A stretch of 64,000 nucleotides of DNA, from NCBI GenBank assembly GCA_022495995.1, contig JAFEMH010000757.1, positions 62,001 through 126,000 on the forward strand. Reading direction: 5' to 3'. A model generated the notes under the pieces. It searched no databases. It was not told the origin of the DNA and saw only the letters and a program-made list of their open reading frames with translations. The stretch comes from Adenophora triphylla var. japonica (taxonomy: Eukaryota; Streptophyta; Magnoliopsida; Asterales; Campanulaceae). The first letter of the stretch is position 1. Every line of letters begins with the position of its first letter. A program made the position numbers and the translations under genes. Shown here one piece after another: positions 1-10,199 of this stretch.

Positions 1-1
1 A

Positions 2-358
2 GGACCAAGCACCGCCAATCAAAAGCTTGACAGATGGGCAAACAAAGTTAAAGCTCGAAGAATGGAGGTTGTTGATAACAATGGAGCGGTCAAAGCAAAG
101 GCAAAAACACATCATAAGCCCTTACGCTACATTCGAATTCTTTCTCCCCCGGTGAAAGACGCTGATCAAGAAGCAATGGAATCACGGAAGAAGCCGTCAA
201 CAACGACTTGTCAAGGAATCACCTCGAGGCCCGTACCTCATCATCCAAACATCCCATCCAAACCTTTTCACCAAAAGGACCACAAATGTTCATACCCTTT
301 TCCCAAATCCAAAACACAGTTTATCCAGAACTACGACAATCGAAGCTCCTTACACTGA
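2..358 (+). pseudogene. Retroelement coding remnant of unknown domain
   Basis: The frame is open from base 2 and an ATG lies at 62. The product is basic and Pro/Ser/His-rich, with the phrase HHKPLRYIRILSPP near its start and no domain I recognise. A related, more decayed copy lies inverted near 8470-8760 in element B. It is followed at 359-396 by a sequence (gggaacgtaggcaacc) that matches, in reverse complement, a block beside the pol 3' end in C, E and F. It is therefore element-derived. Whether it is gag or the end of pol is unresolved. Confidence 0.4.
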
Positions 359-831
359 GGGGAACGTAGGCAACCAGAAATGGTTCGGTCATAAACACAT
401 ACAAATCCCATAAACTTGGTCTCATCAATGACCTTCCCTATACACAGACCTTTCTTTCACACACATCCATCTTTGATCCGCGACATCAGTTGACTTTCTT
501 CTCACGGTTAATCAAGACATTTGTTCATATCGGGATTAATGGTTGAACAACCTGAACATTAACAAAGGGTTTAAAGCAATCTTGTGATCATTGTGAATAA
601 AACATGTTTTCAGATGTCTCGAAAAGTCTTCTTTTTCTACGATAATAGGAAAAATAGAGCTAAACACTGTCTTTCTGTCAGCAAGAGCTTCCATACACTT
701 CTCCAAACCTCTCTACGCTCATACTCTCCCAAAAGAGTCAAACCCAAAGCGAGTTTTGGTACCTACATTAAACTAGGCATCCACATAAAATCGAGATTCT
801 TTCCCACTTCTCTAAAATACGTCCTTGCGCG
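359..831 (+). other. Noncoding retroelement sequence
   Basis: No gene is seen. This stretch is the plus-strand counterpart of about 8180-8480 in element B, inverted. Both contain the run from the words gattaatggttgaacaac to aaacccaaagcgagtt with scattered differences. The frames here are interrupted. Confidence 0.55.
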
Positions 832-833
832 TA

Positions 834-1142
834 TTCCCTCCATCCAGCTTGAAATTGCACAGTTACTGTTTACACGTGGATTAAGAAAAAAAATAATGAT
901 ATAAATGTTGTGAGTGTAAAAGTAAAATAGGAGAGATAATGAGTGGAGGGAATAGTAAATTATGATGGTGTTGTGAGTATTAAAATAATGTAGGAGAGAG
1001 AATGAGTGGAGGGAATAGTAAAGATTCTTTGCCATTTTAGGAAGTGTGCAATTTGTAATGGGACACCCAATGAGGAAAGTGTGCAATTTGTAATGGGACA
1101 CCCAATGAGGAAAGTGTGCAATTTGTAGCGGGACGGAGGGAG
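834..1142 (-). mobile_element. Stowaway-like MITE (Tc1/mariner type)
   Basis: The right end reads gcgggacggagggag followed by TA. The left end is a decayed complement (ttccctccatccagc) preceded by TA, so a TA target duplication is visible at 832-833 and 1143-1144. The interior is AT-rich with repeated actcattctctct words on the minus strand, matching the MITE at 23489-23772. A 36-bp segment near the right end (tgtgcaatttgtaatggg...) is duplicated. It has no coding capacity; a mariner transposase would act in trans. Confidence 0.82.
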
Positions 1143-1144
1143 TA

Positions 1145-1773
1145 CATTACAAGCCACATCTTATACACTTTGGTTGACCAATCGAAAAAAATCAAGGACG
1201 GTTGCCTCGTCAGGCCACATGAGGTTCAACTCAGATTGGGGCTACTCAGATTGGGGCTGCATCAGATTCACTCTAGAATCTCCACAGATGACCTGCGATT
1301 CCTTCAAACTGGGGCTTCACCAAGTCATTTCTTCAGACTGGGGCTTTGCCACACGAAGAAAGCTTTTTCATCCCAAGGGTTTACTTTGAGTTCCTATTTC
1401 TGGGGCTTGTCAGAAGCATCTTCTGGCATTGTAGTTTTACTCAGAATTGGGGCTTCTCAGATACAACTTCTACAGATCAGAATCTGAATCCTCATAACAC
1501 CTCTGGGCAACAGTAGCATGCAAGGGCAGTTTTCTCCAGCAAGTCTTCCCTTCCTTCAAGCAACATAGCTTCAGAACAAACAGGGGTGGGAAAGCTGAAA
1601 TGTCCTACTGACACCACACTTCAGGCATCAGGACACAAGAAAGTCACCAATCTCGACAACCTTACTGCCAACAAGAAGCGTAACCCCAGAAGTATCAGCT
1701 AAAGTTCAACTTATCATACCTCAATGCAATCTGGAGGCACCACCAAAACCTCTACCTCTCAAATGTTGGAGGA
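1145..1773 (+). other. Noncoding retroelement sequence with repeated ttggggct words
   Basis: The phrase ttggggctt recurs (1236, 1251, 1310, 1337, 1449). The stretch up to about 1500 is the inverted counterpart of 7600-8010. The rest up to 1773 is unassigned. At 1774 the sequence switches abruptly to the protease region shared with element D, so this is a junction. Confidence 0.5.
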
Positions 1774-2851
1774 CCCGATCCTCACTCAGCTCAAGCAGAC
1801 CCAGACGAACATTCCCCTGTGGTCCCTGCTCACATCTTCATACCCTCACAAGCTCAAGCAGAGGAAAGTTTGGCCAGCACCATGTTCCCATGGACGCAAC
1901 TCCAGAAGAAGTAATCCAGATGATCAGCAACATCCACTATGGAAACATCATCACCCTCACAGATTTGGACCTACCAAGATTTGGAGTTGACCACAATGAG
2001 CCGCTTTGCATCATTGTTCAGACTCCAGAATGAATGTCTTGCTCGCCAAGATGATGGACCTGCTTGACATCAAGCCCACAGATTTGAAGTCTTCAGTCCA
2101 CACTGTCAAGGCCTACGATTCTACTTCGCGCACAGTTCTCGGGGTTGCTACTCCAATCATCTAGTTTGGCAAGCGGATGATCCCTACCGAATTTCAAGTG
2201 TTGGACATTCCTATCACTTTTACAGCCATCCTGGGACGACCTTGGCTGCATCAAATGAACAGCGTGGCATCCACCCTTCACTAGTGTATCAAGTTCATGC
2301 AAGGCAACGAGATGACAACAGTCTACGGCGACAGCGTCACCATCGAGGGGACCAGCACCAACGGCATTCCAGTGTTAGAGATCAAGCATGATGATGATAT
2401 GGGATTAACTGGGTTCACCTTGGAGACCTCCAAGATCCAAATATGTAGCATGGACCTTACGCTATTTTGGGACAAAATCCCTCCCGCCATGAAGATGATG
2501 AAACTCATGAACTTCATCCCAGGACTGGGGCTCGGCAAAAGGTTACAAGGCCAACACCAAGTCATCAAAGTCAAGGACCACACTACAGTCCAGAGGCTCG
2601 GTTATATGCTAACACCAGCTGACGTCAGGAAAAACAAGAGGCTCGCCAGCACCAAAGTAGCAGTCCGTAAAAGGGGAACCTCCTACGACACACCCAACCT
2701 CCGACCTTACAGTTTCGACCTCGCCCATTACTTCATCAAAGGAACCGACAGCAGAACTGAAGGAACCAATAGTGAAACTGATGAAGATGAGAAAGGAACT
2801 GAGGGAACCGACAGCGAAACTGATGAAGATGAGAAAGAAGTCAGTACATAG
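1774..2851 (+). pseudogene. Retroviral-type aspartic protease region of element A, decayed
   Basis: Collinear with the protease of element D at 33031-33827 (about 90% alike by eye) and related to those of E and F. Recognisable order: spacer (ILTQLKQTQ), NIHYGNIITLTDLDLP, then the catalytic loop, which is deleted here, so the active-site Asp segment is missing. MDLLDIKPTDLK, FQVLDIPITFTAILGRPW and a C-terminal PGLGLGKRLQG glycine-rich motif follow. Stops occur near 1990, 2161 and 2281. From 2297 the frame is open for 184 codons and ends in two acidic repeats of the form SETDEDEK. No active protease can result. Confidence 0.85.
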
Positions 2852-2872
2852 ACTGCAGAAAAGTAGGAAAAG

Positions 2873-3010
2873 ATGGCACAGAACCTCAAATGTTTCAAAG
2901 GACTCGAGCCCAACCCAATAAGAGGAGTATTCCTCGACATCACTGCACTACCTGGACCAGTCACCACCACCGTTCAGCATAAATACCTGTTCGAAAGGAT
3001 ACCCGACCTC
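2873..3010 (+). pseudogene. Protease-RT linker fragment
   Basis: This short open stretch contains GVFLDITALPGPVTTT and YLFERIPDLV. It parallels MFLDLPNIHGATTTV in element F (near 46470) and MFITMPRRPGVTATY in element E (near 62980). In those elements RT follows; here the frame enters the 41-bp array, so the whole RT-to-integrase segment has been lost. Confidence 0.6.
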
Positions 3011-3029
3011 GTTAGGTCTATCCCATCAT

Positions 3030-4137
3030 CTCCCTGTGAGATCCTTCCTCCGAGATTCTGCATCTCGCAATCTCCCCATGAGATTCCTTTCCGAGATTCT
3101 GCATCTCGCTATCTCCCCGTGAGATTCCTTTCCGAGATTCTGCATCTCGCTATCTCCCCGTGAGATTCCTTTCCGAGATTCTGCATCTCGCAATCTCCCC
3201 GTGAGATTCCTTCCCGAGATTTCGCATCTCGCCGTCTCCCCGTGAGATTCCTTCCTGAGATTCTACATCTCGCTATCTCCCCGTGAGATTCATTCCTGAG
3301 ATTCTGCATCTCGCCATCTCCCCGTGAGATTTCTTTCCGAGATTCTGCATCTCGCTATCTCCCCGTAAGATTCCTTTCCGAGATTCTGCATCTCGCTATC
3401 TCCCCGTGAGATTCCTTCCCGAGATTCCCCATCTCGCCATCTCCCCGTGAGATTCCTTTCCGAGATTCTGCATCTCGCTATCTCCCCGTGAGATTCCTTC
3501 TCGAGATTCCGCATCTTGCCATCTCCCCGTGAGATCCTTCCCCGAGATCCTGCATCTCGCTATCTCCCCGTGAGACCCTCTCCCAAGATATCACATCTCG
3601 TCATCTCCCTGCGAGATCCTTCGTCAAGATTTTGCATCTCGTTATCTCCTCGTGAGATCGTTTTCTATTATTCTCCCTCGTGAGATATTTCCGTCATCTC
3701 TGCGTGAGATCCTCTCCTGATACTTCACATCTCGTCATCTCCCTGCGAGATCCTTCCCCGAGATCTTGCATCTATTTATCTCCTCATAAGATCCTTTTCT
3801 GTTATCTCCTCGTGAGATCCTTTCTCATTATCTCCTCGTGAGATCCTTTCTCAATACCTCCTCATGAGACTTTCTCCCATTATTTCAAATTCAACCATCT
3901 CCCTCATGAGATTCAAACCATCTCCCTCGTGAGATCCACCCATCTCCCTCATGAGATTCAAACCATCTCCCTCATGAGATTCACCCATCTCTTAGAGAGA
4001 TTACCCATATTTTCGTAAGATTAACCATCTTTTCATGAGATTACCCATCTCTTAGAGAGATTACCCATCTTTTCGTAAGATTACCCATCTTTTCGTAAGA
4101 TTACCCATCTTTTCGTAAGACTAGCCATCTTTTAATT
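3030..4137 (+). repeat. Tandem array, 41-bp unit (gagattc/atctcgc type)
   Basis: The unit is built on gagattcctttccgagatt and catctcgctatctccccgt, 41 bp in all. It is regular from about 3030 to 3600, then degenerates through shorter gagat/catctc words to 4137. Minus-strand ORFs over 3109-3514 arise only because three units make 123 bp. Position, just upstream of the polypurine tract and 3' LTR, matches the hypervariable 3' untranslated region of Tat-type elements. Confidence 0.9.
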
Positions 4138-4189
4138 AAGGTAGACAGTCAAATACCTCCAAACACCCTATCCCTAGTGGACAAAAGAC

Positions 4190-4770
4190 AAACGGCAATC
4201 ACTGTAAGCCCGTACAATGAATCTTCTCACCGGTCGTCAATCGTAAGCCCGACCATCTCATTTCAGCGGCCATCAAGGTAAGCCCGCACAACAATCCCTC
4301 TTCGGCCTCCATAGTAAGCCCGAGCATCTTTTCACTCCAACAAGTGAACGTTCACTTCTCCGGTAGTCATCCTAGGCCCGACCATCTCATTTCAGTGGCA
4401 ATCACCATAAGCTCGAACATTCCTCCCCAGCAGGATCCTAAGACCATCGTCAATTAATTCCCTCAGTTCCTAACTGGCCTTGTTAGAACTCTGGATGCTT
4501 TTTCCTAGCAATGTGTCAGTCTCTCCCGAGATCACATTCCATTCCTAACCCCATCGTTAGAACGTCAATCCTTTCGTGTTGTTATAACATCCATTTGACG
4601 CAACCATTCCCGTCATTTCCACCATATCCCCAGCAGATAAAACCTGGCCATCATCATAAGTCCAGCACCCAAGGCACAAACGTCTTCCTCCTAAGGCACG
4701 AACGCCTTCCAAAAAGAAACTCACTCAAGGCACGTACGCCTTCGTCTCAGGGCAAATACGTCCTCATAAC
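4190..4770 (+). repeat. Degenerate repeat zone (gtaagcccg / aaggcacgaacgcc words)
   Basis: gtaagcccg recurs at irregular 40-60 bp spacing over about 4203-4400. From 4660 to 4760 the words aaggcac-aacg-cttc repeat. It looks like older, eroded arrays between the two regular 41-bp arrays. No gene is seen. Confidence 0.6.
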
Positions 4771-5255
4771 TCGGTCTGAGGCGCCACACGCCCTCGAAAG
4801 TTTCAAGTAATCTCGGTCTGCGGTGCCACACGCCCTCGAAAGTTTCAGTAATCTCAATCTGAGGCGCCACTCGCCCTCGAAAGTTTCAGTAATCTCGGTC
4901 TGAGGTGCCACACGCCCTCGAAAGTTTCAGTAATCTCGATTTGAGGTGCCACACGCCCTCGAAAGTTTCAGTAATCTCGGTCTGAGGTGCCACACGCCCT
5001 CGAATGTTTCAGCAAATTCGATCTGAGGCGCCACATGCCCTCGAAAGTTTCAAGTAATCTCGGTCTGAGGTGCCACACGACCTCGAAAGTTCAAGTAATC
5101 TCGGTCTGAGGCGCCACACGCCCTCAAAAGTTTCAGCACATTCGGTCTGAGGCGCCACACGCCCTCGAAAGTTTCAGCACATTTGGTCTGAGGAGCCACA
5201 TGCCCTCAAAAGTTTCAACAATTCGGCCAAAGGTGCCACCACGACCTCATTACCT
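4771..5255 (+). repeat. Second tandem array, 41-bp unit (ggtctgaggygccacacg type)
   Basis: About eleven copies of a 41-bp unit built on tcggtctgaggcgccacacg and ccctcgaaagtttcagtaat. The sequence is unrelated to the array at 3030-4137 although the unit length is the same. It ends in two copies of cctcaggtttagacgccttc at 5264-5302. Confidence 0.9.
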
Positions 5256-5380
5256 CAGGTTTAGACGCCTTCAAATAGTCTCCCTCAGGTTTAGACGCCT
5301 TCAAAACAGTCTCAATCAGGATTAAATCCTCCTAATCATTCCCCACAGCTCGAGGCCCCTACAAATTGCCCTCACACCCG

Positions 5381-5547
5381 TGAACTACGATCGGCTTGAT
5401 TCCCGCTCGGGATACGTAGGAATCCTTTCGCTAAGGGTCCAGCCATTTGACCATCTAGGTCTCTCCATAAGGCATCTCCCTGATTTGGGATCCTTATCTT
5501 TTTCGACGACCCCACTTCCTTCGAAAGTGACATCGCCGAGGGGCTAC
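5381..5547 (+). promoter_or_regulatory. Conserved 3' terminal block and polypurine tract of element A
   Basis: It contains tgaactacg, cttgattcc, gggatacgtaggaa and ccagccatt, and ends in gccgaggggctac directly before the LTR. The same words in the same order precede the 3' LTRs of F and E. The final purine-rich run is the expected plus-strand priming site. Confidence 0.75.
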
Positions 5548-6126
5548 TGTAAGTACCCAAATCCGGATCGTCAAAATCCGTTAAAAGTTAACCGGAATCC
5601 GTTAACTGGCCCTTTCCAGGTTAACCGGAAACCGTTAAGCTCCTCGTTCTCAAGTCAACGAGACATCCCGGGACTGTCCCGTGCATCCCGACATCAAAGC
5701 ATACTCAACACATGTTATCACGCGTAAAAGTACAACTTTCCCCAAAAAACGCACTTTTCGAGATCTTCCGGGATTCGATTTGCCGTTTTCGAGCGTCTCG
5801 ACCTTCCGGAGGTCATAACTCCCTCATACGAACTCCGTTTTGGGCCCACCACATATCAAATCGAATGCGAGAACAAGATCTACGCATATAACTAGGTTAA
5901 TTAGGAAAAATATCCAATTTGAAGATCAGGCCGGCCGGACTATTTTACTGATTTCCAAAACATGTCCAACTCAAGGCCAAATGACTAAAATGTCCCCAAA
6001 TTGAAGAAAGGTCCGGCCGGACAATTTTACTGGGTAAAAAACCACCAGGCTAAGCAACCTTTCCTCCTCTCCAGGCAAATTACTTCCTCTCCAAGTATTT
6101 TCTCCCTCCTCCAAGAAAACCCCTCC

Positions 6127-6134
6127 TATAAATA
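6127..6134 (+). promoter_or_regulatory. TATA box of LTR A
   Basis: TATAAATA within a C-rich stretch (cctcctataaatactcccc), about 580 bp into the LTR. This fits the U3 promoter of a plant LTR. Confidence 0.6.
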
Positions 6135-6604
6135 CTCCCCCTCCCCTTCATTTTAAGACACCATTTTCTTCCTCTCCTCCCCCTAGCACAAAAATGGTAG
6201 TCTTTATTCCGCTCTTCGGGGGGCCTCGTGCTACTCGTCGACGGAATTCTCTACTCTTTGGGGGCCCTCGTGCTACTCGTCGGTAGATTCTGATCCTAAA
6301 AAAAAACACAAGCTAAATCGACCCATGTCGAAACGCTGCCCAAAACCCTAGGTTTCTAAGCACCAAATAAAAGGGGAAACTCTGCCCAAAAACTTTCGAA
6401 ACACCTTTCAAACACCTTTTCATATCCCGTATACGTCCTCCCGAGCCAAAGAGTCAACACCAAATTTGGTAAACTCTCACTCTCAAAATGTAGACGTAAC
6501 GCCGTCTATGGGACTCGATAGGTTTTAGTCCCTAATCATATTCTCTCCCGTAAGAGTAGTAATTTTGGGTTAAAACGGTGTTCCAGTCCCGTTTTACGTT
6601 TCTG

Positions 6605-7040
6605 TCATTTACAGTCCGGATCGTTCGATCCGTTGATCGCTCTTTTTACCGTCCGAACCGTTTGGTTCGTGATTGTCATTTACAAGTTCGGATCATTTGA
6701 TCCGTTGATATTGCTATTTACTTTACGCTCTTTACAAGTCCGGATCGTTTGATCCGTTGATATCGCTTTACATTATGCACTTTACAAGTCCGAGTCGTTT
6801 GGCTCGTCGATCGCCTCTTTACAAGTCCGGATCATTTGATCCGTTGATATCGCTTTACTTTACGCACTTTACAAGTCCGAGTCATTTGGCTCATCGATCG
6901 CATCTTTACAAGTACGAATAGTTTGATTCGTTGATACCGCACTTTCAATACTGTCATTTACAAGCCCAAATCGTTTGATTTATTGATAGTATTTACTTTC
7001 CAATGTCCGAGTCACAAAATGTCTCGTTGATCGCATCTTA
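6605..7040 (+). repeat. Palindromic-core tandem repeats inside LTR A
   Basis: tttacaagtccg recurs at irregular 35-55 bp spacing (6689, 6731, 6785, 6819, 6869, 6903). Each copy is followed by an inverted core such as ggatcgtttgatcc or gagtcgtttggctc and then gttgatatcgc. The core arms vary together, so self-complementarity is kept while sequence changes. It lies downstream of the TATA box, in the likely R/U5 region. Confidence 0.7.
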
Positions 7041-7557
7041 CTTGCCATCGTTTTCATCAAAATGGGTAACATCTTAATGCCCGATTCAAAACCGAAGTTT
7101 GTCATTCAAACTTCCTTTCCAAAAAACTCTCATTTCAAATGCTCTTTTACCAAAATCAACGTTTGTCATTCAAACTAAGATTAAAGCTTGTCATTCAAGC
7201 TCATTTTCAAAAGTAACATGAACACACACACATGCACACTTTTCGAGAAAGGTAGAAAGACTCGTCATACGAGGCATTTCGGGTGATCTCAACATACTCT
7301 TCCCGAAACGTAACGTGACCTCTGAACCTAACAATCTCTGGTCCTAAAAAGCCTTTTGTAAAGTTTTGGCTACCAATCAAAACGTCCCATTTTCAAAGCC
7401 TTTTCCAAGTTTTTGCTACCAATAAAAACGACCTTGTTTTCAAAGCCATTTTCAAAGTTTGGGCTCATAATACAAAATGGCATGGCGACTCTCTTTTCCA
7501 AGTGAAGTCCATTCGAAAGAACTGCTCGCCGCAGTCCGCGCGATCCGGGTAATTTCA

Positions 7558-8769
7558 GTCAACCATGACAGATCCTAAAAGGCACTTAATGCAGCCCCAA
7601 TCCATTGAAGCATTATGTTACGGAGTGTGAAGCCCATCCTGGATTCCAAAAAGATTCTCATTCTGGTCGATGCAAAAGGGTCTTGTAGACTCGACTTCCA
7701 ATGTTGGACTTAAAGTCATGATTAAGCCCCGATCCTGACACCAAAGAATTTGCTCATGGCAAGCTTTCAAAAAACAAACCTTCCCTTTACTTGGCAAAGC
7801 CCTGGCTTGAAGAGGTGACTTGGTAGAGTTCCGACTGTTGACCTAGCAAAAGTCCCAATCTTATTGGTACTGCAAAAGTGATTCTGAGGTTGATCGACCA
7901 TGACTGAATCCACTTTGTGACATAGTGAGGAACCCGATGCGGACCCCAAAAAGGACTAAAGAAGCCCCAGTCTAAGGAAATGGCTTGGCAAAGCCCAACC
8001 TTGAAAAGTTTCAAGGCATCCCTAGTGCGAACTGTAGCAGAAGAGGGAAAACCAATCCTTTCGTACTTACTTTCTTATTTTCTTTAGTCAATCAGTCAAC
8101 TTTAATAAAATGTAAAAGAAAAGAATTTATACATGCAGGGGCAATTTTTCGAAAGGTGGGAATAGATCCCGATTTTGTGTTATTTTGATGGCCTTATTCG
8201 ACGTAGGCACGAGAACTCGCTTTGGGTTTGACTCTTTTGAGAGAGTATAAGCGTAGAAAGGTTGGTAAAAGTGCATGGAAGCCCCTACTGACAGAAAATC
8301 AGTGTTTAGCACTATTTTTCCTAAGATGTAGAAAGAGAAGACTTGTCAAGACATCTGAAAATTTGTTTTATTTACAATGACCACAAGATTACTTAAAACC
8401 CTTTATTAATTTTCGGGTTATTCAACCACTAATCACGATATGAATAAATATTTCGATTAATCATGAGGAGATAGTCAACGTCGCTGCAGTTCGGCTTCGG
8501 CTGAACTGTGTTTGGCTTTTGAAAGGGCATGAATATTTGTGGTTCCTTTGGTGAGAAGGCTTGGATGAGAAGGTTTGATGATGAGGCATGGGCATCGGGA
8601 TGATTCTTTGACCAAGTCATTTTTGGACGGCTGCTTCAATTGCTTCTTGATTTTTATCTTTCATTGGGACAGAAAGAATTTGCGTATACCTAAGGGCTTA
8701 TGAAATGTTTCTGCCTTTGCCTTGACCGCTCCATTGTTTCATTCTTTGAGCTTTTGACTTTTTTTTAAT
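7558..8769 (-). other. Decayed retroelement sequence, inverted counterpart of 1-1500
   Basis: No intact gene. On the minus strand it carries a run homologous to 60-830 and 1150-1500 of element A, including the ttggggct repeats and the words aacccaaagcgagtt. It lacks the MITE found in the A copy. A and B therefore share this segment in opposite orientations. Confidence 0.55.
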
Positions 8770-8938
8770 GTGAAACCCTATTTTTTGCCTAGACCGTCCC
8801 TTTTAGGGTTTTCAGCCTAGCTAGGTATTACTCTGTTTGCACTATATATTTTTTCTTTTCTTCCCCCTTTTTATGTGCAACCCTGTTTTTTTGCCTAGAC
8901 TACCCTTTACAAGGTTTTTAGCCTAGCTGGGTATTACT

Positions 8939-8942
<4 letters not shown>
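8770..8942 (-). repeat. Paired conserved block (gtgcaaccctg...cctagctgggtattactc), two copies
   Basis: Two copies, at about 8770-8853 and 8873-8942. Each has the order gtgaaaccct/gtgcaaccct, cctagaccg or cctagacta, a gggttttcagcctag-like core and gtattactc. The same paired block separates pol from the antisense ORF in C, E and F. Here both neighbours are lost. Confidence 0.7.
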
Positions 8943-8973
<31 letters not shown>

Positions 8974-8990
8974 ATATATATATATTGAAG
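8940..8990. repeat. (TA)n microsatellite
   Basis: About 48 bp of nearly pure TA dinucleotides, directly against the end of the paired block. Confidence 0.9.
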
Positions 8991-9535
8991 CACTTGAGGG
9001 CATAGGCAAACTCCTAGGATGTTGTCGACATGGGGTCAATCTTTCGAAGCTGAGTGGCCTTTTGTTGTTCCTTGATGTTGCCGCCGTCGTTGACTTGGTC
9101 AAGGTGACGATGAGGACATGATTTGGGAGGCGAATGGCTTGATGAAGGCTTTTGTGAGGTAAGGGAAGTATATGGCTTGATGGAGGCCATTGTGGGGTAA
9201 TGAAAGTGTATGGGGAAGGCATTAGTTGACTTTCTCACACCGATTAATCAGAGCGTTAATTATTTTGAGAGACTATTTGTTGAGCAATGCAAGTGATCAT
9301 ATAAAATAAAACCATTTCATTAAATGTAATGTAGGTGTGCAAATAATGTCTTAAGTCTAGCAAGAAAAGAAAAAGACTCTTTTATAGAAGATTTAAGATT
9401 AACTACAATGTCCGAGGAGGACTTGATTGAAAGAGGAAAGTACTAGAACCTACGAAAGTTGACTGAGATACTATTTTATTTTTTAATCTCGCTTAAGGAT
9501 AGGTAACCCCTAGCCTAGCTACTCTTCGCTGGTTG
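8991..9535 (-). other. No gene recognised
   Basis: Two overlapping minus-strand frames of 74 and 99 codons (8923-9238) show no known motif. The remainder is AT-rich with many stops. It lies between a gag zinc knuckle and the paired block. Confidence 0.4.
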
Positions 9536-9725
9536 GACTGCCAGGGAACTTGAGCTTTCCTTCGTAGATCAACCCTTGGATTTCTTTCTTCAGAGTCAGA
9601 CACTTGTCTGTCGTGTGACCATGATGATTGTGGTATTCACATAACTTGGTCCTGTCAATGTTACGTGGGTTCCTCTGTTGATAATTCTTGAGAGGTTTGA
9701 GAAGACCTTATCTCACCAAATCATC
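9536..9725 (-). pseudogene. Second gag zinc-knuckle remnant
   Basis: One frame reads LLKPLKNYQQRNPRNI followed by CEYHNHHGHTTDKC, a C-x2-H-x4-H-x4-C-type zinc knuckle, then LTLKKEIQGLIYEGKLKFPG. It is homologous to, but different from, the knuckle 60 bp upstream at 9757-10191. A stop interrupts the start of the stretch. It is either a tandem duplication or a junction between two gag copies. Confidence 0.65.
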
Positions 9726-9756
9726 AAAAACTATGTTCATGGGCATCCCGAAATCA

Positions 9757-10191
9757 TCAAAATGACGTTTTTGCCCCATGGAGGCTCTCAAGCTTCCCAT
9801 CTGCTATCAACTTCTGGATCTCATGCCTCAGATAATGGCAATCATCAGTGTCGTGCCCGTGGTACTGGTGGAAAAGACAATGCTTAGACTCATCCAACCA
9901 AATGTTGGGGTTCTTGGGCATCCAATTCTCCAGTGGCTTTTTCAGCTTTTCTTTCACTAGTTCTTCCAGCATCTTTCTTAAAGGCATCTCTACATCGTCA
10001 TAATGAAGGGAGCAGAGTTTTCGGGAGGCACTGTAGTTCCCGAGACTCGGATTTCTATTGTTCAGTTGGTTCCATTGTTGGATCTGTCTAAAAGAGGCTG
10101 TGGAATTCTTTCCTTTGTGAGGAACTGGTGCTGAGTTGGGTGCAGTTGCTGCTTGGTGCTTGTGGCATTGGGTTTTGCACTGCAGAATCAT
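9757..10191 (-). pseudogene. Gag C-terminal part with zinc knuckle, element B
   Basis: The open frame has MPLRKMLEELVKEKLKKPLE, then CLFHQYHGHDTDDC, a retroelement zinc knuckle of Tat-type Gag, then LRHEIQKLIADGKLE. Nucleocapsid of this kind binds genomic RNA in the virus-like particle. The capsid domain that should precede it is missing: the Gln/Asn-rich stretch follows the N-terminal part almost directly (see 10200-10963). Confidence 0.75.
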
Positions 10192-10199
10192 TTATTTGC

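Larger units (their letters stand above)
1..7557 (+). mobile_element. Element A: Ty3/gypsy (Tat-like) deletion derivative, 5' end outside window
   Basis: Plus-strand LTR retrotransposon remnant. From left to right it holds a short coding remnant, a noncoding stretch carrying a MITE, a decayed aspartic protease, three tandem-repeat zones, a polypurine tract and a TG...CA 3' LTR. Reverse transcriptase, RNase H and integrase are absent: the protease-RT linker runs straight into the 3' untranslated repeats. The five bases after the LTR (7558-7562, gtcaa) should recur left of its 5' LTR if the copy was inserted intact. Insertion into element B is inferred. Confidence 0.75.
5548..7557 (+). repeat. 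3' LTR of element A
   Basis: It starts TGTAAGTACCCAAATC straight after the polypurine tract and ends ...gggtaatttca, giving TG...CA termini over 2,010 bp. The last 100 bp match the LTR end of element D (27762-27859), where a primer-binding site follows. Only the first 16 bases match the LTRs of B and F, so A belongs to a different family. Confidence 0.85.

Noticed and set aside
3109..3514. Two minus-strand ORFs of 66 and 74 codons with a repeated peptide
   Set aside because: They are translations of the 41-bp array. Three units (123 bp) restore the frame by arithmetic, and no start context or homologue supports a gene.
8923..9238. Two overlapping minus-strand ORFs with Pro/Thr/Ser-rich products
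   Set aside because: No recognisable domain, one runs into the (TA)n microsatellite, and neither is matched in the related copy in element A.
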